Positions 24,414-31,853 of a stretch of 64,000 nucleotides of DNA are shown piece by piece. The stretch comes from Ardenticatenaceae bacterium. GTDB taxonomy: Bacteria; Chloroflexota; Anaerolineae; Promineifilales; Promineifilaceae. Each line of letters opens with the position of its first letter. Position 1 is the stretch's first letter. The stretch covers positions 124,001-188,000 of the forward strand of contig JACKBX010000004.1 in NCBI GenBank assembly GCA_020634375.1, in the 5' to 3' direction. Below the pieces are notes generated by a model. That model did not search any database. It had not been told where the DNA came from and saw only the letters and a program-made list of their open reading frames with translations. Both the position numbers and the translations under genes were made by a program.

Positions 24414-26101
24414 ACATTCAACCATTTAACCAATCAGCACCCGAATTGGGCAATCAGTATGATGAGGATCGCGTGCTGCGTTCGTATTTGCGGCGGGCGC
24501 TGCCGCAGGAGGTGCAACAGGCCATCGAACCGGCGCTGCGCGAGATGGGGGCATTGTCCGGCGGCGAGTTGTACCGCCTGCAGTTGGCCGACCGCTTGAA
24601 TGAACCCGTTCTCACCAATTGGGATGCCTGGGGCAACCGCATTGACCAGATAGAAGTATCTCCTTTGTGGCAGCGAGCAGAGAAGTTGGCGGCCGAGTTC
24701 GGTCTGGTGGCGGCGGCGTATGAGGGGAAGTACGGCCGTTTCGACCGCACCCACCAATTTGCCCTGGCCTACCTCTTCCACCCCTCTAGCGATGTGTACA
24801 CCTGCCCCCTGGCCATGACCGACGGGGCAACGCGCACGCTGCTCAATTCCAGCAACCAGCCGCTCATTGACCGCGCCATCCCCCACCTCACCAGCCGCGA
24901 CCCGGCCACTTTTTGGACCAGCGGGCAGTGGATGACCGAATCCACCGGCGGCTCCGACGTGGGCTTGTCGGAGACAGTGGCACGATTGGAAGATGGCGTG
25001 TGGCGGTTGTACGGCCGTAAATGGTTCACCTCCGCCACCACCAGCCCCATGAGCCTTACCCTGGCCCGCCCCGAAGGCAGCCCGCCCGGCGGCAAAGGGC
25101 TGGCCTTGTTTTACGTGGAGGTGTGGGATGAAACCGGGGCGCTGCAAAACATCACCGTACATCGCCTGAAAGACAAATTGGGTACACGCAAAGTGCCCAC
25201 CGCTGAACTGAGCATGAACGGCACGCCCGCCATCCCTGTGCTAGAGCTGGCAAACGGCGTGCGCAACATCGTGCCCATGCTGCACCTCACCCGCACCTGG
25301 AACGCGGTCAGTGCAGTGGGCTTTATGCGCCGCGGGCTGGCGCTGGCGCGAGATTACGCGCGGCGGCGGCACGCCTTTGGCGCGGTGTTGGCGCACAAGC
25401 CACTGCACGTAGATACGCTGGCAACGATGCAGGCCGAATTTGAGGCCGCTTTCCACCTCACCTTTTTCTTGGTGGAGTTGATTGGCCGTGAGGAAAGCGG
25501 CGACATGCCCGCCGAGCAGGCGGATTTGCTGCGGCTGCTGACCTCGTTGGCAAAACTGACCACCGGCAAGCAGGGCGTGGTCGTCGCCAGTGAGGTGCTG
25601 GAGGCATTTGGCGGTGCAGGCTACGTGGAAGATACCGGCCTGCCCGTGCTGCTGCGTGACAGCCAGGTTTTGCCGATTTGGGAAGGGACAACGAATGTAC
25701 TGGCGCTGGATGCGCTGCGAGCGATTAGCAAGGATGAAAGCCTGGAGGCGTTGAAGGATCAGGTGAGTCGCAGTGCGGCGGCGGCGAAGGACGGCCGTCT
25801 CCAAGCAATGGGTGAGTTGGCGAAAACGGCCGTCGCCCACGCCGAACGCTGGTTATTCCAAGCCATGCAGTTGGGTCTGCCTGCCGTGGAGGCAGGAGCG
25901 CGGCGCTTTGGCCTCACGCTGGGGCGGGCGCTGTCGCTGGCCCTGCTGACCGAGCATGCCCAATGGTCGCTGGAAGTTGAAGGGGACGGCCGTGCACTGG
26001 CTGCTGCCCTGCGGTTTGCCCAAACAGGCGTGGATACCATTGTTGAAGATGTAGACGCGAAGATGGCACGAGCGCTGGCGAATGACGAGCCAATCGAGTA
26101 A
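24410..26101 (+). CDS. Acyl-CoA dehydrogenase, AidB-like
   Basis: This 563-residue flavoprotein resembles AidB and related long acyl-CoA dehydrogenases. The AidB-type N-terminus (NQYDEDRVLRSYLRRALP, about 16-33) is followed by an acyl-CoA dehydrogenase core: QWMTESTGGSDVG (about 178-190), RRHAFG near 322, FGGAGY near 400, and EGTTNVLALD near 424. It is predicted to bind FAD. AidB itself protects against alkylating agents and binds DNA, but many homologues are plain metabolic enzymes; surrounding genes favour fatty-acyl metabolism. The ATG overlaps the preceding stop. A heptamer-repeat hairpin lies after the stop. Confidence 0.88.
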   Translation: MNIQPFNQSAPELGNQYDEDRVLRSYLRRALPQEVQQAIEPALREMGALSGGELYRLQLADRLNEPVLTNWDAWGNRIDQIEVSPLWQRAEKLAAEFGLVAAAYEGKYGRFDRTHQFALAYLFHPSSDVYTCPLAMTDGATRTLLNSSNQPLIDRAIPHLTSRDPATFWTSGQWMTESTGGSDVGLSETVARLEDGVWRLYGRKWFTSATTSPMSLTLARPEGSPPGGKGLALFYVEVWDETGALQNITVHRLKDKLGTRKVPTAELSMNGTPAIPVLELANGVRNIVPMLHLTRTWNAVSAVGFMRRGLALARDYARRRHAFGAVLAHKPLHVDTLATMQAEFEAAFHLTFFLVELIGREESGDMPAEQADLLRLLTSLAKLTTGKQGVVVASEVLEAFGGAGYVEDTGLPVLLRDSQVLPIWEGTTNVLALDALRAISKDESLEALKDQVSRSAAAAKDGRLQAMGELAKTAVAHAERWLFQAMQLGLPAVEAGARRFGLTLGRALSLALLTEHAQWSLEVEGDGRALAAALRFAQTGVDTIVEDVDAKMARALANDEPIE

Positions 26102-26102
26102 G

Positions 26103-26147
26103 AGAGATTGGAGATTGGCGTAATCTCCAATCTCTAATCTCTGATTA
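26103..26147. terminator. Inverted heptamer repeat acting as hairpin between convergent genes
   Basis: Perfect 14-base arms 26103-26116 (AGAGATTGGAGATT) and 26122-26135 flank a 5-base loop, between the acyl-CoA dehydrogenase and the convergent lipoprotein gene. It is probably a two-way terminator made from GATTGGA units. Confidence 0.75.
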
Positions 26148-26150
26148 CTT

Positions 26151-27203
26151 TTACGGACGGGGAAGGCTGGGCAGGCTGGGGATCAGGCTTTCAAGATTGC
26201 CGAGGGCCGCTTGTGCCTGAGAGAGGCCGCCGCCAGCAAGTACGGCCGTTAGTGATTCAATACTCCCCGCCAGGTTTTGCAATTGGGGGCCGCCGTTGGC
26301 CTGGATACTGGCAATGGCGTTAGCACTTTGTTGCCCAATGGCTTGCAGTTCGCTCATGCTCAGGTTCTGGTCGGCAATGGCGGTACGCACGGTTTCGGCG
26401 TAGCCCTGCACTTGGGTGAGGGTGGCCGGTAGGTCTGCGGCCACAATTTGGGCGCTGATTTGGGCGATGGCGGCCTGTCGGTTGGTAACGGCCGTTTCTA
26501 CCGCTGCCTGCCATGCGTCAGATTGGATTTGGGCATTGGCAACGGCCGTTTGCGCCGCCGCCGCCGAATCCGCCAAAGCCTGATACAGTTCTTCGGAAAG
26601 TTCCATTCCAGCCGTTAACGTCTCATTCATTCCCACCAGCACACCGTTGATGGTGTCCAAAGTCGTGTTAAGCGTGGACAAATCTTCTTCCAGGGCAACG
26701 AGTAGAGTCAATGTTTCTGTTGCCAGCTCGCCATATTGGGCGTAGTACAAGTCAATTAGCTCCTCGGCCAGGGCGACCGCTTCTTCTGCACCAGAGACGT
26801 AAACCTCGATGGTTTGCACTTCTTCGGTGGTGATGGCACCGTCGGCGGTAGCATTGGCGGCAGCTTCGCCCGTAGTGTTGGTGGCAGTCACTGCCTCAGC
26901 GACAGCCTGATCAATAGCTGCGGCCAACTCATCCTCGGTCATCGTGACGTAGGTGGTGGTATCAACAGGTACGGGGGTCGCGGCGGCGGTCGCTTCTTCC
27001 AAGGCGCTGTCTACGGCGGCTTCGATGGTGGCGTTCATGTTGGCATCGGCGGCGGCTGTGGCAGCAACGGCCGTGTCTATGGTTGCCTGTACGTTAACTT
27101 CGACGGCCGTTGGCACAGGCGTTGGTGCAGTGCCCGTTTGCGGTTGTGCTGTGCAGGCGGCCAATAAAACAATGACGAGAACGAGAAGGATAAAACGTTT
27201 CAT
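26151..27203 (-). CDS. Ala-rich putative lipoprotein with helical/coiled-coil body
   Basis: The 350-residue product starts MKRFILLVLVIVLLAAC, a textbook lipoprotein signal with Cys17 lipidated. The mature part is strongly Ala-rich, with repeated AAxA/ATIxAAV patterns (about 35-130) and long heptad-like helices (about 140-320). No Cys follows the lipobox. It probably forms a long helical rod on the membrane surface. I cannot name a family. An AAGGAGC site precedes 27203; the in-frame start at 27248 would bury the signal peptide and is rejected. Confidence 0.72.
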   Translation of the reverse strand: MKRFILLVLVIVLLAACTAQPQTGTAPTPVPTAVEVNVQATIDTAVAATAAADANMNATIEAAVDSALEEATAAATPVPVDTTTYVTMTEDELAAAIDQAVAEAVTATNTTGEAAANATADGAITTEEVQTIEVYVSGAEEAVALAEELIDLYYAQYGELATETLTLLVALEEDLSTLNTTLDTINGVLVGMNETLTAGMELSEELYQALADSAAAAQTAVANAQIQSDAWQAAVETAVTNRQAAIAQISAQIVAADLPATLTQVQGYAETVRTAIADQNLSMSELQAIGQQSANAIASIQANGGPQLQNLAGSIESLTAVLAGGGLSQAQAALGNLESLIPSLPSLPRP

Positions 27204-27415
27204 AAATAGCTCCTTGTGTTTTGACGTTTGCGGGTTTGCATATGGCAAATCATACTTGCCACATGCATAATCATACCTACCTGTAAAATTCTTACGATAA
27301 AGATGTTAACAATTTGATCGCAAACTGGTTTCTTAGACTTGTTGTTTATTGCGCATTGTTCATTGGTTATACTTCTTATACACTGGTGGCAAATTTATGC
27401 TCAAAGGGGAATTGT

Positions 27416-27757
27416 ATGTCATTGACGCTGAAAGAGGTACAGGAAACGGTTGATGAATGGGTGACGACGATTGGCGTGCGTTATTATTCGGAGTTGACGA
27501 ATACGGCCGTTCTCATGGAAGAGGTCGGCGAAGTGGCGCGGCTCATGTCCCGGTTGTACGGCGACCAAAGCTTCAAAAAGTCAGATGAAGCCTATGACCT
27601 GGGCGATGAGATGGCTGACGTGCTGTTTGTCCTTGTTTGCCTGGCAAACCAGACCGGTATTGACCTGACATCGGCATTCGAGAAAAATATGGCAAAGAAA
27701 ACAGGCCGCGACCGCGAGCGTCACGCCAATAACCCCAAACTCTTCACCCAATCATAA
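27416..27757 (+). CDS. MazG-like nucleotide pyrophosphohydrolase
   Basis: The 113-residue protein is a single MazG/all-alpha NTP-pyrophosphatase domain. The metal-binding acids are visible in MEEVGEVARL (about 33-42, ExxE) and GDEMADVLF (about 64-72, ExxD). Such small enzymes hydrolyse (d)NTPs or related nucleotides to the monophosphate and pyrophosphate, clearing abnormal nucleotides. Its length fits the short single-domain class, unlike the tandem E. coli MazG. An AAAGGGGA site fixes the start at 27416. Confidence 0.88.
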   Translation: MSLTLKEVQETVDEWVTTIGVRYYSELTNTAVLMEEVGEVARLMSRLYGDQSFKKSDEAYDLGDEMADVLFVLVCLANQTGIDLTSAFEKNMAKKTGRDRERHANNPKLFTQS

Positions 27758-27775
27758 ATTGAAAGGGAGTTAAGC

Positions 27776-28654
27776 ATGACAATAGACTTGACACAAGCAT
27801 TAGGCCATGAATTTGCGCCGCAGCCCTTCATCTATTCGGCGCGAGATGCAGCCCTGTATGCCCTTTCCATTGGCGCGGCGGCTGACCCGTTGGACGACGC
27901 CGAACTGCGTTATGTATACGAATTCCACCGCCAGGGTCTGCAAGTGTTTCCTACGTTTGCGGCCACGTTTTTGTTTGCTGTGTCGCAGCAGTTGCTTGCC
28001 ATTCCCGGGCTGTCTTTTAGCCCGGCGATGATTTTGCACGGAGAGCATTATTTAGAACTGAAACGGCCGTTGCCGCCCCAGGCTACCCTCACCCAACACG
28101 CCCACGTCAGCCAAATTTACGACAAAGGCAAGGGTGCACTGGTCATCGTAGACATCAGCAGCCGCAATGCGCAGGGTGAAGAAGTTGCCTTCAATCAGGC
28201 AGGCATGTTCATTCGCGGACTGGGTGGTTTTGGCGGCGAGCGCGGCCCTTCATCCGATATAAACCGCCCACCGACCCGCCCCGCAGATGCCGTGCAGCGT
28301 TCACAAACCGCGCCAAACCAGGCTTTGTTTTACCGTTTGACGGGCAGCGACCCCAACCCTCTGCACGCGGATCCGCAAATTGCCCAGATGGTGGGATACG
28401 GCCGTCCTATTTTGCATGGTCTGTGTACTCTCGGTTTTGCCACGCACGCCGTGCTGAAAACCTATGCAGAGAATGACCCGACGCGCTTTCGCAGCGTCAG
28501 AGTACGCTTTAGCAAACATATCTTCCCCGGCGAAACCATCGTCACCGAAATGTGGCGCGAACCGGACACGCGCATCATTTTTCAGACCAAAACAGCCGAA
28601 CGTGACGAGGTAGTGTTATCGGCTGCAGCCGTTGAACTGTGGGAAAAGGCTTGA
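27776..28654 (+). CDS. MaoC-family enoyl-CoA hydratase 2-like protein (double hot dog)
   Basis: The 292-residue protein has two hot-dog domains as in the (R)-specific hydratase-2 part of peroxisomal multifunctional enzyme 2. The C-terminal half has the hydratase-2 motif, YRLTGSDPNPLHADP (about 182-196) followed by GRPILHGLCTLG (about 208-219), with the catalytic Asp and His inside. The N-terminal half (about 1-150) carries the substrate-binding hot dog. It should hydrate trans-2-enoyl-CoAs to (3R)-hydroxyacyl-CoAs. Together with the acyl-CoA dehydrogenase, HMGCS-like protein and thiolase it outlines an acyl-CoA degradation theme. Confidence 0.9.
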   Translation: MTIDLTQALGHEFAPQPFIYSARDAALYALSIGAAADPLDDAELRYVYEFHRQGLQVFPTFAATFLFAVSQQLLAIPGLSFSPAMILHGEHYLELKRPLPPQATLTQHAHVSQIYDKGKGALVIVDISSRNAQGEEVAFNQAGMFIRGLGGFGGERGPSSDINRPPTRPADAVQRSQTAPNQALFYRLTGSDPNPLHADPQIAQMVGYGRPILHGLCTLGFATHAVLKTYAENDPTRFRSVRVRFSKHIFPGETIVTEMWREPDTRIIFQTKTAERDEVVLSAAAVELWEKA

Positions 28655-28660
28655 GATGTA

Positions 28661-28683
28661 GGGGCATGGCGACGCCATGCCCC
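28661..28683 (+). terminator. Rho-independent terminator after the hydratase gene
   Basis: Ten-base perfect arms GGGGCATGGC / GCCATGCCCC with a GAC loop are followed by GTTTTTT. Confidence 0.88.
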
Positions 28684-28701
28684 GTTTTTTGAGGAAATAT
28701 C

Positions 28702-29070
28702 ATGAAAGAAGTCGCCTATTGGGAACTACACGTTTATGCCATTGCTTTCCAGTCAGCTATGCACATTTACAACATTTCCAAGCAATGGCCGCAAGAGGAG
28801 AATGACTCCTTGACGGCGCCGCTGCGCCAAGCATCGCGGCAGGTGTGTACGCGTATGGCCGCAGCCTGGAATGGGCGACATGATACAACCAGATTTATCG
28901 CTGGGCTGCACGAATCCGCCAGCTATGCGGCTACAGTGCGAGTATGGCTGAATTTTGCCGCCGAATGTGGCTATCTGGCCGAGAATGATCGCGAACAATT
29001 GCAAGTCAATTATGATGACATCGACCGCATGTTGACAAAAATGATTCTGGATGTGGAAATGAAAGCGTGA
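28702..29070 (+). CDS. Four-helix-bundle protein (S23/23S rRNA intervening-sequence family)
   Basis: The 122-residue protein fits the four-helix-bundle family first found inside intervening sequences of 23S rRNA genes: an aromatic W-x-x-H-x-Y start (WELHVYAIAF), a middle R-Q-A-S-R-Q-V block (about 42-48) and the ESASYAATVRVWL block (about 73-85). Free-standing copies, as here, have no settled function. It is not inside an rRNA gene. GAGG precedes the start. A heptamer-type hairpin follows. Confidence 0.75.
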   Translation: MKEVAYWELHVYAIAFQSAMHIYNISKQWPQEENDSLTAPLRQASRQVCTRMAAAWNGRHDTTRFIAGLHESASYAATVRVWLNFAAECGYLAENDREQLQVNYDDIDRMLTKMILDVEMKA

Positions 29071-29115
29071 AACGTGATGCGTGAAACGTGACCAGATGAG
29101 TGTCACGTTTCACGC
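29066..29115. repeat. Inverted heptamer repeat (GCGTGAA/ACGTGAT family)
   Basis: Direct units GCGTGAA-ACGTGAT-GCGTGAA-ACGTGAC (from 29065) are followed by the inverted copy. The arms 29079-29092 and 29102-29115 are perfect over 14 bases. The repeat ends just before AAAAAGGAG of the next gene. Confidence 0.85.
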
Positions 29116-29132
29116 CAAAAAGGAGCCAACTC

Positions 29133-30584
29133 ATGGGCATCGGCATTATCGATTTTGGGACGTACATTCCGTATTATCGCGTGTCTCGCGCGGCGATTGG
29201 CGCGGCGTGGAAGATGGAGCAGGCCGCGCCGCTGCTGCTGGGTGAGCGGTCGGTGGCTGGCTATGACGAGGACAGCTTGACAATGGCGACGGAGGCGGCG
29301 CTGCACGCATTGGCCGGGCAGGAGGGTACGGCCGTTGACGCCCTCTATTTTGCCTCCACCACGCCGCCTTTTGGCGAGAAAGCGGCCGCACCGGCGGTAG
29401 CAATGGCCTGCGACCTCGATGTGGCGCGGGCGCTGGACATTGGCGACAGCCTGCGTGCCGGAACCGGGGCGCTGAGTCTGGCCTTTGATGCGCTGAAGGC
29501 GGGCACGGCGCGGCAGGCGTTGGTGGCGGCGGCGGATATGCGTCGCGGCGAGCCGGGCAGCCTGCTGGAAGCGTTCAGCGGGGATGGCGCGGCGGCGCTG
29601 CTGCTGGGTTCGGGTGACGGCGTGCTGGCGGAACTGCTCGGCTCGTATCATCTCAGCGACCCGGTAATTGATACCTGGCGGCGCAGCGGCTCCCGTTATT
29701 TGCACACGGATGACGAGGCGTACACCAATGAAGTGGGCTATTTTGCGCTGGTGGACAGGGCAGTGAAGGGGCTGTTGCAGGTGACGGGGGTTGAGGGGAG
29801 TGCGGTGGCGGGCACGGCCGTTTACACACCAGACGGCCGTACCTACATGAAGCTCGCCAAATCCTCCCCGTTGGCGGCCAGCTTTGGCAAAATGGGCAAG
29901 GCTGGCCCGGCAGCGCGGCTGCTGATGGGCGCGGGCAATCTGGGCACAGCTTTTCCGCTGGCACAGTTGGCGCTGTTGTTGGAAACGGCCGTGCCCGGCG
30001 ACCTGCTGGCCCTCATCGGCTATGGCGATGGCGCGGACGCTTATCTTTTCCGCGTGACGGAGGCCATCGCGCAGCGGCCAACGAAGCGCCCCACGCAGGC
30101 CTGGCTGGACAGCAAAACGGAACTGCCCTACACACTGATGCACTATTTCCGCGAGAACTGGCAAGAGAAACCGCTGTTCCCGACGTATACCGACCCCTGG
30201 ACATCGCTGCCGCTGCTGCACCGCGAGCGGGATGAACTGCTGCGCTTCCACGCACAGCAGTGCGGCAACTGCGGCGCGTTGTGGTGGCCGCACCGCCCGA
30301 ACTGCTATGAATGCGGGGCGCAGGAGGGGTTTAGCAGTGTGCGTCTTAGCGGGCGGGGCAGGGTGGCGTCGTTTGTGGCGGAGTGGGCCATTCCCACGCC
30401 GCTGCCGCCGGTGGGCATGATTGTGGCTGACACGCCGGAGGGGGCGCGTATCACCAATCCTTCGACGGATGGCGACCCGCGCCAGCTAGAGGTGGGGGCT
30501 GCGGTGGAGTTTGCGCTGCGCATTTTCCACACGGCAAAGGATTTGCCGCATTATTCGTGGAAGATAAGGAAGGTGCGTGGATAA
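29133..30584 (+). CDS. HMG-CoA synthase-like protein fused to a zinc ribbon/OB-fold (DUF35) domain
   Basis: The 483-residue product has an N-terminal thiolase-fold HMG-CoA synthase-like part (about 1-320) and a C-terminal rubredoxin-like zinc ribbon, CGNC...CYEC (about 377-395), with an OB fold (about 400-475) as in DUF35 proteins that partner archaeal-type HMGCS/thiolases. In normal HMGCS the nucleophile precedes an Ala-Gly-Thr (for example ACKAGT); here the aligned stretch is DSLRAGTGAL (105-114), with Leu107 in place of Cys. Condensing activity is therefore doubtful, and a scaffold or acyl-channelling role is possible. AAAAAGGAG precedes ATG 29133. Confidence 0.82.
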   Translation: MGIGIIDFGTYIPYYRVSRAAIGAAWKMEQAAPLLLGERSVAGYDEDSLTMATEAALHALAGQEGTAVDALYFASTTPPFGEKAAAPAVAMACDLDVARALDIGDSLRAGTGALSLAFDALKAGTARQALVAAADMRRGEPGSLLEAFSGDGAAALLLGSGDGVLAELLGSYHLSDPVIDTWRRSGSRYLHTDDEAYTNEVGYFALVDRAVKGLLQVTGVEGSAVAGTAVYTPDGRTYMKLAKSSPLAASFGKMGKAGPAARLLMGAGNLGTAFPLAQLALLLETAVPGDLLALIGYGDGADAYLFRVTEAIAQRPTKRPTQAWLDSKTELPYTLMHYFRENWQEKPLFPTYTDPWTSLPLLHRERDELLRFHAQQCGNCGALWWPHRPNCYECGAQEGFSSVRLSGRGRVASFVAEWAIPTPLPPVGMIVADTPEGARITNPSTDGDPRQLEVGAAVEFALRIFHTAKDLPHYSWKIRKVRG

Positions 30585-30604
30585 CGCCGTTTGACCGGCT
30601 AGAT

Positions 30605-31396
30605 TCATAAAGTCATGCTGATCTTATCTGAATCTTCTTTGAATGTAATTCCCGAATCTTCCAAAAAGCAAATAAACATGGATGTTAGTTTTTCGAGCAT
30701 ATTCCCAAAGGCATGGGTTGCCAAAGATGTCATTTGCAGCAACTGGTCTACTGTATATTCTGGCGGGTCACTGCTTGTAAATCCCAATTTATAAATATTT
30801 CCGTTTTTGCTCCAACGCGCCCTCCGTTTTGACACAATCCCAACATTGTCAATCAGAGGAGGCTGTTCATGAACCCATGTATTACGGTAACGCATTGTAT
30901 TTTTCCAAGATTCTTCAGCGACAAGAGCTTGAATATAAGATGAAATTTCATGGGTTGGATATTCATTCAGAACATATCTGCCAACTCTTTGCTGCAATGA
31001 ACTATGCTTTTTTTCATATGGTTCCAAATCATCTTTACCAATATTCAGATAGCAAATAATAAAATTGGCAGTATGCTCTGCTGCTGCATAGAGACGCAAT
31101 GCAATGTCGTCAATGTAAAATCTCGATTTGATAATTGCTCCCAGTTCATTCGGGGCATCAGAGATGTCTTCTCTGAACCAAGCCAAGTTAGCATGAGCCT
31201 GCGTCAGAGCATAAACAGCATCACAGGCAACATCACACGCATCTTGCAAACAAACACAAGCAACATCAAGTCTTGAATGCGGCCCCGTAACCAAAGCTAC
31301 CATTGACGGTGACAGAGTTATTACTCGCTTTTGGGTGTCTGGTATGTTGGGCAGTAGTTTGCCAATTTCTAACCATCGTTCTTTTGAAAGTTCCAT
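30605..31396 (-). CDS. Uncharacterised protein with possible HEPN-type RxxxxH motif
   Basis: The 263-residue protein is mostly helical. A motif RNTWVH at about residues 170-175 (YRNTWVHEQP) matches the R-x4-H signature of HEPN RNases and related nucleic-acid-binding helical proteins, with an upstream acidic helix as expected. Cys residues cluster near the N-terminus (VACVCLQDACDVACDAV, about 45-61), which is unusual. No nucleotidyltransferase partner of the MNT/HEPN toxin type is adjacent. The gene is AT-richer than its neighbours and contains no ACGGCCGT, so recent acquisition is plausible. The assignment to HEPN is tentative. Confidence 0.55.
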   Translation of the reverse strand: MELSKERWLEIGKLLPNIPDTQKRVITLSPSMVALVTGPHSRLDVACVCLQDACDVACDAVYALTQAHANLAWFREDISDAPNELGAIIKSRFYIDDIALRLYAAAEHTANFIICYLNIGKDDLEPYEKKHSSLQQRVGRYVLNEYPTHEISSYIQALVAEESWKNTMRYRNTWVHEQPPLIDNVGIVSKRRARWSKNGNIYKLGFTSSDPPEYTVDQLLQMTSLATHAFGNMLEKLTSMFICFLEDSGITFKEDSDKISMTL

Positions 31397-31853
31397 AGTA
31401 TTTTCTCTAATGATATTGAGTTAACGAATGTTCAGATTTAAGATACCCAACACACTCAGAACGCAACTAACAGCACACGGAGTGTGTCTGCTGAAACATT
31501 ATTATACCGGCTCATTACACAACAAATCCGTATAATTCATAAAATCTTCGCTCACCATAGCACACAATTACGAGGCATGCCATCTGACAAAAATCATGTG
31601 TTTTGCGGGGTGGAACCCCAATTAATGGCGGTGCAAATTGGTGGGCAAACGGCCGTTCCCTACCCCCTCCGCCATCACCACCCAAAAACTCAGGTGTTTT
31701 TCAAAAAAACTCCTGTGTTTTTACAAAAATCTCCTGTGTTTTTCAAAAAAACTCCTGTGTTTTGCGATGAAAACACAGGAGTTTTTGGGTGAAAGTAGAT
31801 GTGTTTGAGAGTAACGGCCGTTTCTTCCCCAGGCAAACACACTTCTATTTTGC
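31397..31853. other. Intergenic region with promoter side of HEPN-like gene and 21-bp repeats
   Basis: The 457 bases between two minus-strand genes hold no convincing gene. Open frames at 31484-31792 and 31690-32022 exist on opposite strands only because of the 21-base repeat. Two ACGGCCGT copies lie here (31649, 31813). Confidence 0.7.
31685..31786. repeat. 21-bp tandem repeat ending in a 17-bp hairpin
   Basis: About four units of CTCCTGTGTTTTTCAAAAAAA lie in tandem (31687-31763). The last unit is inverted and perfectly complementary: arms 31747-31763 and 31770-31786, loop GCGATG. It is just downstream of the kelch gene on the minus strand and could serve as its terminator. The period of 21 is three heptamers. 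Confidence 0.85.

Noticed and set aside
29103..30293. 396-codon minus-strand open frame opposite the HMGCS-like gene
   Set aside because: GC-rich coding DNA often leaves long antisense frames. The product is Arg/Gln/His-rich with no motif, while the plus strand has clear family domains.
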